DNA from: Saprospiraceae bacterium | GTDB taxonomy: Bacteria > Bacteroidota > Bacteroidia > Chitinophagales > Saprospiraceae | Reading direction: 5' to 3' | NCBI GenBank assembly: GCA_013001595.1 | Contig: JABDMH010000024.1 | Coordinates: 1 to 64,000, forward strand | Length of the DNA stretch: 64,000 bases | Shown: piece after piece, positions 1 through 8,808 of the stretch | Numbering within the stretch: position 1 is the stretch's first letter | Layout of the letters: every line of letters begins with the position of its first letter | Made by a program: the position numbers and the translations under genes | The notes under the pieces: model-generated | Seen by the model: only the letters and a program-made list of their open reading frames with translations | Database searches by the model: none | What the model was told of the DNA's origin: nothing

Positions 1-1199
1 TTTTCCACCTTTTCTTTAAAATAGGGATCCAGCAGCAAATTGGCGAGGTCTGGATTCTGATCAAAGGCCTTCTTGATATCACCCAAGAACACGGAGCGGA
101 TAATGCATCCTCCACGCCACATAAGGGCGATTCCTCCATAGTTCAAATCCCAATTATGTTCCTGGGCAGCTTCCATCATCAGATTGTAGCCTTGAGCATA
201 GGAAATAATCTTTGCACCAAACAAGGCATCTTCCAAGTCATCGATCATTTGTTTCTTATCACCATCAAAATCTACCGCAGGACCTTGCAGAATTTTTGAT
301 GCTTTTACCCGCAAATCCTTTTGAGCAGAAAGACAACGGGCAAAAACTGATTCGCCTATCAAGGTCAGTGGGATACCCATATCGAGTGCAGCCACACCAG
401 TCCACTTTCCGGTACCCTTTTGACCGGCGGTGTCCAGGATTTTCTCTAACAGCGCTTCACCATCTTCCTTATATCCCAAAATATCACGAGTAATTTCAAT
501 AAGGTAAGAGTCCAGATCACCCTCATTCCACTCTTTGAATACTTCGTGCATCTCGTCGGTCGACATACCGAGCAATTCTTTCATCAACTGGTAAGCCTCG
601 CAAATAATTTGCATATCTCCATATTCGATCCCATTGTGCACCATCTTCACAAAATGACCTGCACCATCTTGTCCAACCCAATCACAACATGGCGAACCAT
701 CCTCGACCTTGGCAGAAATGTTTTGAAATATATCCTTTACAGCAGGCCATGCAGCAGGAGATCCTCCGGGCATTATTGATGGACCCAAAAGTGCACCTTC
801 TTCACCTCCAGAAACACCTGTTCCAATATAAAGCAACCCCTTACTCTCTACGTATTTGGTTCGGCGAATGGTATCGGGAAAATGAGAATTTCCACCGTCA
901 ATTATGATGTCGCCCTCTTCCAAGTGTGGTATAATCTTATCAATGAAATCATCCACTGGTTGACCCGCCTTGACTAGCATCATGACTTTTCGAGGCCTCT
1001 CTAACGATGCACAAAGTTCTTCGATGGAGTGTGCTCCAATAAAATTCTTATCTTTTCCACGACCGCCGATAAATTTATCAACCTTCGCCACGGTCCGATT
1101 ATACACCGCTACGGTATATCCTTTGCTTTCCATATTTAACACCAGGTTTTCACCCATTACGGCCAACCCGATTAGACCTATGTCTGCCAACTTTGTCAT
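1..1199 (-). CDS. gnd: 6-phosphogluconate dehydrogenase, decarboxylating (3' end off window)
   Basis: Catalyses the NADP-dependent oxidative decarboxylation of 6-phosphogluconate to ribulose 5-phosphate in the cytosolic pentose phosphate pathway. The reverse-strand translation starts MTKLADIGLIGLAVMGENL, an N-terminal Rossmann dinucleotide site. It then shows the substrate-binding GVSGGEEGA stretch near residue 130 and the catalytic FVKMVHNGIEY segment near residue 185, where the Lys and His-Asn are active-site residues of the family. About 399 residues lie in the window; the family is about 470 long, so some 70 C-terminal residues are beyond the left edge. The ATG at 1199 is the first in-frame Met and opens directly into the Rossmann motif. 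It reads in the same direction as pdxB, 11 bp downstream of that gene's stop. In many Bacteroidota zwf follows gnd, which would place it off the left edge; that is inference. Confidence 0.95.
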   Translation of the reverse strand, partial: MTKLADIGLIGLAVMGENLVLNMESKGYTVAVYNRTVAKVDKFIGGRGKDKNFIGAHSIEELCASLERPRKVMMLVKAGQPVDDFIDKIIPHLEEGDIIIDGGNSHFPDTIRRTKYVESKGLLYIGTGVSGGEEGALLGPSIMPGGSPAAWPAVKDIFQNISAKVEDGSPCCDWVGQDGAGHFVKMVHNGIEYGDMQIICEAYQLMKELLGMSTDEMHEVFKEWNEGDLDSYLIEITRDILGYKEDGEALLEKILDTAGQKGTGKWTGVAALDMGIPLTLIGESVFARCLSAQKDLRVKASKILQGPAVDFDGDKKQMIDDLEDALFGAKIISYAQGYNLMMEAAQEHNWDLNYGGIALMWRGGCIIRSVFLGDIKKAFDQNPDLANLLLDPYFKEKVE

Positions 1200-1210
1200 T
1201 GTATTTAATT

Positions 1211-2350
1211 TTAAGGTTCACTATTTTTCTCAATGTTAAATCCCAATATCTTTAGTTTCTCCACGGTTGAAGAACTCATATTTTCCGGTAAAATTGAATA
1301 TGCTGGAAATTCTCTTCTCACAGGATATTCACCACGATGTTTTTCAAAATCTTGCGGCGTATTTCTTAAGGTAAGGTCGTCTTTTCGAACATCATAAGTA
1401 CCTAAGACGGCCTCATCAATTATTCGTTCTTCATCCTTGCCATGACCATCCAATTTAATATGACTTCTAATTGGAGCTTCTATATGTTTAGGCTCCCAGT
1501 CATCAATACCCAGACCAAAAAACCTACTGATGGCTCTGATACTCATTGTGGTACCATTTGCTTTGCCATCCTTAGAATAGCCAGCAATATGCGAGGTGCC
1601 TAGGTCGCATTGTTCCAGTAAATCAAGATCTATGTCGGGTTCGTTTTCCCAACAATCCAGGACCAAACCAGAGATACTTTCAGAAGCCAATGCCGATTTC
1701 GCCGAAATGGAATCGACTACTTCACCGCGACAAGTATTAATCAGAATGGGACTTTGGCCAAGTGTTTGGAAAAAACTAGCATCAGCTAGATGAAAGGTTG
1801 CATCTCGGCCTACTAGGTTTAGTGGTACATGCAGCGAAATAATATCAGCTTCTTGCTTAATTTCCTTCAGAGATACAAATTGGTCGGCTCCTTCATGCCG
1901 CTCCCGGGGTGGATCGTTTAGTAGAACCCTCATCCCTAATAAATCACAGACACTAGCCACCTTAGAACCTACATGTCCGACACCAACGATTCCGATGCTT
2001 ATGTTTCTTAGACTAAAATTATTATTGCGAGCTAGAACAAATAAAGTAGATAAGAGATACTGCTCCACAGATTTACTGTTGCATCCTGGAGCATTTGACC
2101 ATTCAATTCCAGCTTGCTCACAATAAGTGGTATCAATATGATCAAATCCAATCGTAGCTGTGGCAATATATTTTACCGTTGAGCCTCTGAGCAATTGACG
2201 ATTACAAGCCGTACGTGTCCGGGTAATAATGGCGTCCGCATTGTTGACAATTTCTGCGGTTGTCATAGCTCCCGGTAAGTATACTACCTCACCGAAAGGT
2301 TCTAATGCACCTTGTATATATGGGATCTTATCATCGACTATAAATTTCAT
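1211..2350 (-). CDS. pdxB: 4-phosphoerythronate dehydrogenase
   Basis: Oxidises 4-phospho-D-erythronate to 2-oxo-3-hydroxy-4-phosphobutanoate in the DXP-dependent pyridoxal phosphate pathway. It is a D-2-hydroxyacid dehydrogenase of 379 residues, normal for PdxB (about 380). An N-terminal split catalytic domain is followed by the NAD-binding motif GIVGVGHVG at about residues 120-128. Next come a catalytic Arg in the INTCRGEVVD segment, a Glu in DCWENEPDI and the catalytic His in TSHIAGYSKDGK. The C-terminal dimerisation region, ending near FNIEKNSEP, separates PdxB from shorter 2-hydroxyacid dehydrogenases. ATG start at 2350. Only 7 bp separate it from the LarA-type gene upstream and 11 bp from gnd downstream, so it is probably in one operon. 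The sugar-acid neighbours leave open a role with a related aldonate substrate. Confidence 0.88.
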   Translation of the reverse strand: MKFIVDDKIPYIQGALEPFGEVVYLPGAMTTAEIVNNADAIITRTRTACNRQLLRGSTVKYIATATIGFDHIDTTYCEQAGIEWSNAPGCNSKSVEQYLLSTLFVLARNNNFSLRNISIGIVGVGHVGSKVASVCDLLGMRVLLNDPPRERHEGADQFVSLKEIKQEADIISLHVPLNLVGRDATFHLADASFFQTLGQSPILINTCRGEVVDSISAKSALASESISGLVLDCWENEPDIDLDLLEQCDLGTSHIAGYSKDGKANGTTMSIRAISRFFGLGIDDWEPKHIEAPIRSHIKLDGHGKDEERIIDEAVLGTYDVRKDDLTLRNTPQDFEKHRGEYPVRREFPAYSILPENMSSSTVEKLKILGFNIEKNSEP

Positions 2351-2357
2351 CCGTAAA

Positions 2358-3632
2358 TCACCCTTTAAATCTACCTCGATAGGCCCATAGTCCCAATGCC
2401 GGATTAGATATGTAATATATTTCTTCCCCGTCAGGCATCGTATTAAATCCTTCCCTCAAATCATCTGGATTATAAACATCCAGCATTTCTTTGAGGTCGG
2501 CATATTGATAGTTTATACTTTCGATTTCTTCCTGAGTCACAAACCCTGGACAGTACGTAATGGAAAACCTACCCTCACTACTAGAGTGCATTAAATGCGC
2601 TGCAGCACCTAAATTCTCTTGCAGATCTTCATTTTCCCTAATTGCTTCCTGTACTGCTGCCCTACCACAATAACCGTACTTTCGTATCAATTTATCGATC
2701 TGCTTATCCTCACCAAATTCTTTCAAGCCAGGAGCTAACACGATCAACTCTCCTCCATCTGCCATTGCCATCCGAGTACGATAAATACTTTTGTTTCCGA
2801 GCCAGGTAGTCTTAAACTCGGCTGGATCCAAATAGACGACCACCTTCTGCAGAGGTTCATCAAGCAAATTGAAATTTACCTTCAGCGATAATTCTACTGC
2901 AAGTTTAAATACCTCCACATCATCACCGATAAATAGGCCCCTCATGACCAAATCACCTTCTTCGTTCCTACCAATGACTGTCTGAATGTAAATAACTGGG
3001 AGCTCCTGAATAAAATGATCCGATGCATAATTTAGCAATGCCCGAACAGGGTTGTCAGCTCTCCCCAAAACATTTTCGATGCCTTCTACAGCCCCAACGT
3101 AATGACTTTGATTGATTCCTTCAGAACCACCGGTTCCTACGAACAGGTTCTTGTTATAGTTTGCCATGCCAATTACTTCATGCGGTACAACCTGTCCCAC
3201 GGACAAGATCAAATCATGTCCACCTTGGGATACAAGCTTATTTAATTGAGCAGGCCACTTACGATCAACCAATCCATGAGTAATTTCAGACACTTTGTCT
3301 CCAGGAATAACACCTACTGTAACTACATCATTCCTCCAATCATGTACCCGAAATAATTCTTTCGGAACTCCCGAAAACATCATTGAGATTTCATCCCCTG
3401 TCATCGGAACATGCGTCCCAAGAGCAGGCATGATATCTTTCAGACTAGTACCATAATAAGCATAGATGTCCCGTGTGATCTCTCCGGCCCGCGAATGATA
3501 TCTCGTGATGTCAGGAGGTACCACTAATACCTTTTCCCTCAGACCAAGCTTATCCAGGGCAGAGAATATAGCTGCCTTTACTTCTTGGGGGGAAATCTCT
3601 ATAAACTCAGATCCCTGCTGAAAATATATCAT
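2358..3632 (-). CDS. LarA-family (nickel-pincer) racemase/epimerase homolog
   Basis: 424-residue protein with the lactate racemase N-terminal fold (DUF2088/LarA). In LarA the pyridinium nickel-pincer cofactor is tethered by Lys184, with His174 and His200 around it. Here His151, Lys161 and His177 keep exactly the same spacing (10 and 26 residues), and DITR (41-44) and GTHVPM (72-77) match the Asp-x-x-Arg and His108 positions. This supports a cofactor-dependent 2-hydroxyacid racemase or epimerase rather than a dead paralog. The substrate cannot be read from sequence. The adjoining PfkB kinase (9 bp upstream) and PdxB suggest a longer sugar acid rather than lactate. No LarB, LarC or LarE cofactor-maturation gene lies in the window. 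ATG start at 3632. Confidence 0.8.
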   Translation of the reverse strand: MIYFQQGSEFIEISPQEVKAAIFSALDKLGLREKVLVVPPDITRYHSRAGEITRDIYAYYGTSLKDIMPALGTHVPMTGDEISMMFSGVPKELFRVHDWRNDVVTVGVIPGDKVSEITHGLVDRKWPAQLNKLVSQGGHDLILSVGQVVPHEVIGMANYNKNLFVGTGGSEGINQSHYVGAVEGIENVLGRADNPVRALLNYASDHFIQELPVIYIQTVIGRNEEGDLVMRGLFIGDDVEVFKLAVELSLKVNFNLLDEPLQKVVVYLDPAEFKTTWLGNKSIYRTRMAMADGGELIVLAPGLKEFGEDKQIDKLIRKYGYCGRAAVQEAIRENEDLQENLGAAAHLMHSSSEGRFSITYCPGFVTQEEIESINYQYADLKEMLDVYNPDDLREGFNTMPDGEEIYYISNPALGLWAYRGRFKG

Positions 3633-3641
3633 TACTTGTTT

Positions 3642-4721
3642 TTATCGCTTAACTCGAGCATTTCCTTCCCAAATGCTCCAGACCATTTCCTCGTCCGTAG
3701 CTCTGGCATAATCGGTATATAAGGTAGTAGCGAGTGCTCCTGTTGCCCAGCCGAATTGTGCCCACTTTTCAGGTTCCCAACCCCGCAATATTCCATATAG
3801 CACTCCCCCGACAAAACCATCTCCCCCTCCGATGCGATCTAAGATCTCAATTTTTCGCGGCTCTATAACCTGCCACTCGTCACCAGCGAGGAGGATCGCA
3901 CCCCAAAGATGCTCATTTGCGCTGACTACTTGCCGTAGTGTTGTAGCAAAAACAGTGGCGTTGGGGAAAGAAGATTTTGCCCTGGTTATCATCTCTTTAA
4001 AGCCATCAATCTTGGCCTTCAAGCCTGTTCCACCTGCTTCAGGTCCTTGTACACCAAGACACAATTGAAAATCCTCCTCATTCCCGACAAGAATATCAGC
4101 CAAGGACGCGATCTCCCCAAAATTGGCGCTTAGTTCTTCTTGCCGGCCTTTCCAAAATGACGCCCGATGATTAAGATCAAATGAAATAAGGCTGCCATGT
4201 CTCTTAGCTGCTCGTGCTATCTCCAAGCAGAATAGACTGGCCTCCTCAGACAATGCCGCAATGAGGCCTGACATATGCACAATCTGAACACCTTCATCTC
4301 CAAATATTCTCTCAAGATCAAAATCTTTGACGTTCAGTGTCCGTCCCACTTCACCAGCTCTATCATTGTGCACTCTTGGTCCACGAATGCCAGCACCACT
4401 ATCTGCAATATTAATCTGATGCCTATAGCCCCATGGTCCTCCTTGCTCAACCTCAGGCCCTTCAAAGTCCATATGCCTAGCCTTAAGATCACTCTTGATA
4501 AGATCTGCAATGGGGCTGCCTTTTACAAAAGCTGTAAGCACCTTGGCAGGTAAGCCCAAAAATGAAGATACACTGGCTACATTGGACTCTGCACTAGTAG
4601 TATGAAGTTTAAAGAGATCACTACAATAAACAGGTTGGCGGTCTGCAGGTGTCAGCCGAACGCCCATACTCGTGGGCACTAGGATGGCATATTTACAATT
4701 TGGTTTAAGCGTTAGACTCAT
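3642..4721 (-). CDS. PfkB-family sugar-acid kinase (2-keto-3-deoxygluconate kinase-like)
   Basis: Ribokinase/PfkB-fold kinase of 359 residues. The C-terminal signature reads DRIGGGDGFVGG: the anion hole is GGGD instead of the commoner GAGD, and the catalytic base Asp is kept. The N-terminal half carries a substrate-lid region, and VGNEEDF is the conserved PfkB segment before the ATP site. The protein most resembles KDG kinases, which convert 2-keto-3-deoxygluconate to KDG-6-phosphate, but the exact substrate is inferred. I start at the ATG at 4721; an in-frame TTG two codons upstream is a weaker candidate. It is the first gene of the kinase-LarA-pdxB-gnd run, so the operon promoter should lie just upstream of about 4721. 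Alternatives are other 2-keto sugar-acid kinases or a fructokinase. Confidence 0.78.
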   Translation of the reverse strand: MSLTLKPNCKYAILVPTSMGVRLTPADRQPVYCSDLFKLHTTSAESNVASVSSFLGLPAKVLTAFVKGSPIADLIKSDLKARHMDFEGPEVEQGGPWGYRHQINIADSGAGIRGPRVHNDRAGEVGRTLNVKDFDLERIFGDEGVQIVHMSGLIAALSEEASLFCLEIARAAKRHGSLISFDLNHRASFWKGRQEELSANFGEIASLADILVGNEEDFQLCLGVQGPEAGGTGLKAKIDGFKEMITRAKSSFPNATVFATTLRQVVSANEHLWGAILLAGDEWQVIEPRKIEILDRIGGGDGFVGGVLYGILRGWEPEKWAQFGWATGALATTLYTDYARATDEEMVWSIWEGNARVKR

Positions 4722-5044
4722 GGACAAAGATATTTAGTGGTGGTAATAGTTTTCTCTCTGCTGATTTGAGCCCAATGATGTGGCAATGTTTCGCTACTAC
4801 ACCTGCTAACATCCAAGGACACCTTCAGCCTGATAATTTTTGCGAAAGGTAAAGAAATAATTAGGTCATAGGAAACATCAAACCAGCGATTCAATGGTTG
4901 GCCATTGCAAACATGAAATCCCGATGTTAACGGTCATAGATGAGGGGATTTCTCACTTTTAGGGTAGCTCAGGCATATGTAATAAAAAACAGCTTCCGTT
5001 TTACATCGAAAGCTGTCACGAATCGTACTTAGATCTGGGTTTAA
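4722..5044. other. intergenic region between the PfkB kinase and the secreted basic protein
   Basis: About 320 bp without a credible gene. It should hold the promoter of the minus-strand kinase operon. It also contains the terminator of the gene at 5045-6121, annotated separately. I see no RNA gene or long repeat. Confidence 0.5.
4983..5016 (-). terminator. Rho-independent terminator of the 5045-6121 gene
   Basis: An inverted repeat (ACAGCTT at 4989-4995 against AAGCTGT at 5010-5016, extendable by three more positions with one mismatch) is followed on the minus strand by a T-rich tract, from the A-run at 4984-4989. It lies about 30 bp past the stop codon of the minus-strand gene, the expected place and orientation for an intrinsic terminator. 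Confidence 0.75.
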
Positions 5045-6121
5045 CTAGCGCTTGCGGGCTGTCTTTTTGACCGTCCTAGTTCTTTTGGTAGTGGTTACTC
5101 CCTTTCCTTTGGGGGTTCGCTTCACTTTAGTGCTTTTCCGTTGAACAGCACCTTTCTTTTGCTCCTTATTCACCGCTGCCTTTTGAGTCACACGTTTACC
5201 ATGAACAGCCCCATTTCGTCCCTTGACCACGGTGGTCTGTTGATTCGAAACCGATGTATTTCCACGGGAGGTCCTTGTTATCTTGGTGCTGGTCTTCTTC
5301 ACCGCATGGGTCTGCCCCCTTTTATGCACCACTTGCGTTGATGTAGTGCCAACCTTGCCACGGTGCCGTTGCAATGCAGGCTGATGCCGTGTTCGAACTG
5401 TGATCGAAGTCCGCCTGCGGGGAGTATATATGCGATGTGCCCTGACTACACGATGAGTCTGCACAACATGAAAATGTCTATGATATCTCGGCCTATTGGC
5501 GTGAAACCAACCGAGAGGGTGAGGCCTCCAAGGTGTCCACCCTCTGGGATAGAGACGCCATCGCCACGGTGAAACCCAAACGCGATAGCCAGGGCGGTAC
5601 ACATAGCGAACAGAAGGCCAGAGCCAAACATTGACTGTTAATCGTACAGCCGCAGATAATACTTCTGGTCCTTGAGCGTCATTAAGCTCCTCCTCAAATG
5701 GTTCAATGATCACAGGTTCGCCGTAAATATCTTCATCGCCCACTATCTGCAAGATGGCCTCACCTTCATCACGTTTTTCAATTTCGATCACCGCGATGTC
5801 CTGTTGCTCATCTTCACTAATAGGCACTTGAAGCACAAGGGCATGTACATCACCCTCTGTGTGGTCTTCTACTCGAATATAATCTACTTGCTGGTCACCA
5901 TTGAGATCCAAGTTATTTACCACATGGTCTGCAGCATTTAGCTTTTTCTCAAAATCTTTGGGCGACTTAGACTCTTTGAAAAGTTCCAGAGCTCCTTCCA
6001 AGCAAAAGTGTTCTCCTGGTAAGTCAACAGCATTAATTTCTTGACCTGGGGCCTCAAATGGTAAAATCCCAACAAGACCTAGTATAGCAAAGGCACGCAA
6101 CGCTTTCATATAGTTTTTCAT
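5045..6121 (-). CDS. secreted uncharacterised protein, acidic N-half and very basic C-half
   Basis: 358 residues with an apparent signal peptide (MKNYMKALRAFAILGLVGILPFEAPGQ, cut near GQ/E). Residues about 28-165 are acidic and include a DLNGDQQVDYIRV segment that looks like a Ca-type DxNxDxxxD loop. A Trp/Pro/Tyr-rich stretch at about 170-215 precedes a tail of about 140 residues made almost entirely of Arg, Lys, Thr, His and Val, with repeated TKxTRT-like words. I recognise it only as a type of exported hypothetical protein found in Bacteroidota. The tail could bind polyanions such as nucleic acid, polysaccharide or the outer surface, but that is inference. Single-gene unit with its own terminator. 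Start is the ATG at 6121; Met5 is possible. Confidence 0.75.
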   Translation of the reverse strand: MKNYMKALRAFAILGLVGILPFEAPGQEINAVDLPGEHFCLEGALELFKESKSPKDFEKKLNAADHVVNNLDLNGDQQVDYIRVEDHTEGDVHALVLQVPISEDEQQDIAVIEIEKRDEGEAILQIVGDEDIYGEPVIIEPFEEELNDAQGPEVLSAAVRLTVNVWLWPSVRYVYRPGYRVWVSPWRWRLYPRGWTPWRPHPLGWFHANRPRYHRHFHVVQTHRVVRAHRIYTPRRRTSITVRTRHQPALQRHRGKVGTTSTQVVHKRGQTHAVKKTSTKITRTSRGNTSVSNQQTTVVKGRNGAVHGKRVTQKAAVNKEQKKGAVQRKSTKVKRTPKGKGVTTTKRTRTVKKTARKR

Positions 6122-6268
6122 GGATAGGTATTTATTTATGACCCTTCGACCAATGATTGGGCAAAAGGTTTAATCCGGCGGGCCATTAAATGGCAAGATG
6201 AAGCGAGAAGTCAGTGTCAAATACTTGTAGTTCAGAGCAATGCAGACCATGAGAGGCATAGAAGATGG

Positions 6269-8188
6269 TCATCCCTGCCGCTCCCATTGTTCTACCAAGC
6301 GTTCCCACTTTTGTTCCAACTTTGATAGTTTTACTTTTAGTGCAGCATACTCCTTCGCCTTCTGTTGCGCTTCTGGCTTTTCATAAAAGTCATCAGCAGA
6401 CATCACTTGCTCTATTTCTTTGATCTTCCCTTCAATTGCGAAAACATCCCGTTCGGCATATTGTACTTCTCGTTGTAGAGACTTGCGTTCTTCCCTGTTG
6501 AGCGTGCTTTCTTTAGATTGGTCTTGAGTTTTTGATAATGGGATCTCTGACTTGTACATAGCTACATGTCTGAGGTCATCCATAGATCTCTTTTCAAGAA
6601 AATAGTTGACATCTCCTAAATAGGTGTGCATACGATGATCCCTGAGCTCTATAGTTTTGGTGGTCAAATCACTGAGAAAGTCCCGATCGTGCGAAACGAC
6701 AAGTAGGGTGCCTTCATAGTCCATGAGTGCTTGCTTCAAGATCTCCTTCGAGGCCATATCCAGATGATTCGTAGGTTCATCCAGTACGAGCAAATTGATA
6801 GGTTGCATCAGCAAATGAGCAAAAGCCAATCTTGCTTTTTCGCCTCCTGATAAGACTTTAATCTTCTTGTCTACATCGTCTCCACTAAACATAAAGGCGC
6901 CCAATAGTGATCGTACGCGAGTTCTCATACCATCCGGAGCCTGTAGTTCCATAAACTCTAAGATGGTCGCATCATCATCCAGCAGATCGGATTGATTCTG
7001 AGCGTAGTAGCCAATTGCAAGCTGGGTGCCATGGGTGACTTCCCCACTAGTAACTTCCAACTTATTCAGCAGAATTTTGGCAAGTGTAGTTTTGCCTTGC
7101 CCATTTTGACCCACGATCGCTACCCGGTCTCCTCTCTCTATCTCCACGGATAAATCTCGTAATACTGCTTTCGATCCATAGCTCTTAGTAATGTTCGTTC
7201 CTTTAACCACTGTTCTTCCACTTCTGGGAACGGGTAGGAACCGAATGCGCATATCGCCCACCTCATGATCATCCAATTCGATGCGATCAATTTTATCCAA
7301 CTGTTTCCGCATGGATTGAGCCATACTGGTCTTAGTGGCTTTGGCCATAAATCGCTTGATGGTCCGCTCCTTCTCTGCGATTTCCTTTTGTTGATTCTTG
7401 TATGCAGCCTCTTGTTGGATCCGTATCAGTTCTTTCTGAGCTAAGAAGCGATCATAATCTACATGATAATCTTGCGTCTTGCCATGTTCAATTTCAATAA
7501 TTCTGTCAGCAGTATTTCGTAAAAAGGCTCGGTCGTGCGAAATGACAATTGCTGCAAAGGGATACCGCTGAATAAACGCTTCCAACCAGATTATCGCTTC
7601 GATATCTAGATGATTAGTCGGTTCGTCAAGAAGCAGCAGATCTGGCTGCTGGAGCAGTAACTTTGCTAACTGAACCCGCATTTGCCAACCCCCGCTCAGG
7701 GTTCCAACTTTATTGTCGAAGGAGGAAGGTTCAAATCCCAACCCCCTTAATACAAGTTCGATCTGCTTATCCTTGTCGTCAACATCGTGGTGATTAAGCA
7801 ACTCGAGATTCTGATTGAATCGCTCCAACAATTTCATGTAGGCATCACTCTCATAGTCAATACAAGTTTCTAGTTCCTTTTGCAACTCGTCGTGCTCAGT
7901 TGCAAGCGCAATCAGGGCTTGAAAAGCTTCCTCGGCAGCGGCTCTAATCGTTAGTTCTTGATTGATGGTGATGGTTTGCTCAAGGTGTCCAATTCTGACG
8001 CCCTTTTGGCTTTGGATTGTTCCAGAATCTGGAGTCAACTCTCCAGTGATAATATTGAAGAGCGTGGACTTACCCATGCCATTTCTTCCAATCAAGGCAA
8101 TCTTATCTGTTGGATTGATCTGAAAAGTAACTCCTCGAAAAAGGATTCGTTCTCCGTACTGGATTTTTATATCCTGCAGCTGAATCAT
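6269..8188 (-). CDS. ABC-F family ATPase (Uup/YheS-like)
   Basis: 639 residues with two fused ABC domains and no membrane segment, the architecture of ribosome-acting ABC-F proteins. Domain 1 has Walker A GRNGMGKST, signature LSGGWQMRVQLAK and Walker B LLLLDEPTNHLD. Domain 2 has GQNGQGKTT, LSGGEKARLAFAH and LLVLDEPTNHLD. A charged linker lies between them, and a C-terminal coiled coil follows (SLQREVQYAERD through KLEQKWERLVEQW). The likely role is translation-factor or ribosome-rescue ATPase; antibiotic resistance is possible but nothing here points to it. I place the start at the ATG at 8188 (MIQLQDIKIQYGE), where the first ABC domain begins. A TTG 27 codons upstream would add a tail overlapping the preceding gene. 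Confidence 0.93.
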   Translation of the reverse strand: MIQLQDIKIQYGERILFRGVTFQINPTDKIALIGRNGMGKSTLFNIITGELTPDSGTIQSQKGVRIGHLEQTITINQELTIRAAAEEAFQALIALATEHDELQKELETCIDYESDAYMKLLERFNQNLELLNHHDVDDKDKQIELVLRGLGFEPSSFDNKVGTLSGGWQMRVQLAKLLLQQPDLLLLDEPTNHLDIEAIIWLEAFIQRYPFAAIVISHDRAFLRNTADRIIEIEHGKTQDYHVDYDRFLAQKELIRIQQEAAYKNQQKEIAEKERTIKRFMAKATKTSMAQSMRKQLDKIDRIELDDHEVGDMRIRFLPVPRSGRTVVKGTNITKSYGSKAVLRDLSVEIERGDRVAIVGQNGQGKTTLAKILLNKLEVTSGEVTHGTQLAIGYYAQNQSDLLDDDATILEFMELQAPDGMRTRVRSLLGAFMFSGDDVDKKIKVLSGGEKARLAFAHLLMQPINLLVLDEPTNHLDMASKEILKQALMDYEGTLLVVSHDRDFLSDLTTKTIELRDHRMHTYLGDVNYFLEKRSMDDLRHVAMYKSEIPLSKTQDQSKESTLNREERKSLQREVQYAERDVFAIEGKIKEIEQVMSADDFYEKPEAQQKAKEYAALKVKLSKLEQKWERLVEQWERQG

Positions 8189-8234
8189 AGACTTGCGCTG
8201 ATGGTTAAGCAGTGCACGAAGATATCCACATTTT

Positions 8235-8798
8235 TCAATTCCAGTTGACGGTATCGGGCATTTTGGCAATTACTGAATAGGGATCACCTTTATGAGACAT
8301 GATCACCTCCCATAGTCTTTCTGGTTGTGACTTAAATAGATAGTTGGCGTGCATATCAGCTAACACCCAAGAGCCATAATCAAGTTCATCTGACAACTGC
8401 CCAGAAGACCAGCCAGAGTATCCTACATAAAACCGAATGTTCTTAGGGAGAACCAGTTTTGTGGAAATGAGGAACTTTAATTTTTCGAAATCACCACCCC
8501 AATATACGCCATGCGAGATCCTTTCGCTGCCCTCCAACAATTCACCAACGTTATGTAAATAGTGGATGCTATCTGTAGCAACGGGACCACCGTAATAGAC
8601 TTCAGACTCAAATTCAGGAAACTCTGTCAGGAGGTCTTCGACATTGACATCCAACTTCTTATTCATGATAAATCCAACGGTACCTTCATCCTGATGCTCA
8701 GCCAGTACCACTGCAGACCTCTTGAAGTTTGTATCTAAACTGAAAGGCTCTGCTAGCAAAACTGCCCCTTTTTCTACTTTTGCAATACGATTACTCAT
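8235..8798 (-). CDS. YqgE/AlgH family protein (UPF0301)
   Basis: 187 residues, the usual length for YqgE/AlgH. It shows the family landmarks near the N-terminus (KGAVLLAEPFSLDTNFKRS followed by VVLAEHQDEGTVGFIMNK), a YYGGPV segment and YVGYSGWSSGQLSDEL. These are cytosolic proteins with a compact fold; AlgH was named for an effect on alginate regulation, but no biochemical activity is settled. It lies 10 bp downstream of fabD and upstream of the ABC-F gene, all on the minus strand, so co-transcription is likely. ATG start at 8798. Confidence 0.92.
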   Translation of the reverse strand: MSNRIAKVEKGAVLLAEPFSLDTNFKRSAVVLAEHQDEGTVGFIMNKKLDVNVEDLLTEFPEFESEVYYGGPVATDSIHYLHNVGELLEGSERISHGVYWGGDFEKLKFLISTKLVLPKNIRFYVGYSGWSSGQLSDELDYGSWVLADMHANYLFKSQPERLWEVIMSHKGDPYSVIAKMPDTVNWN

Positions 8799-8808
8799 AG
8801 TTTCTCAT

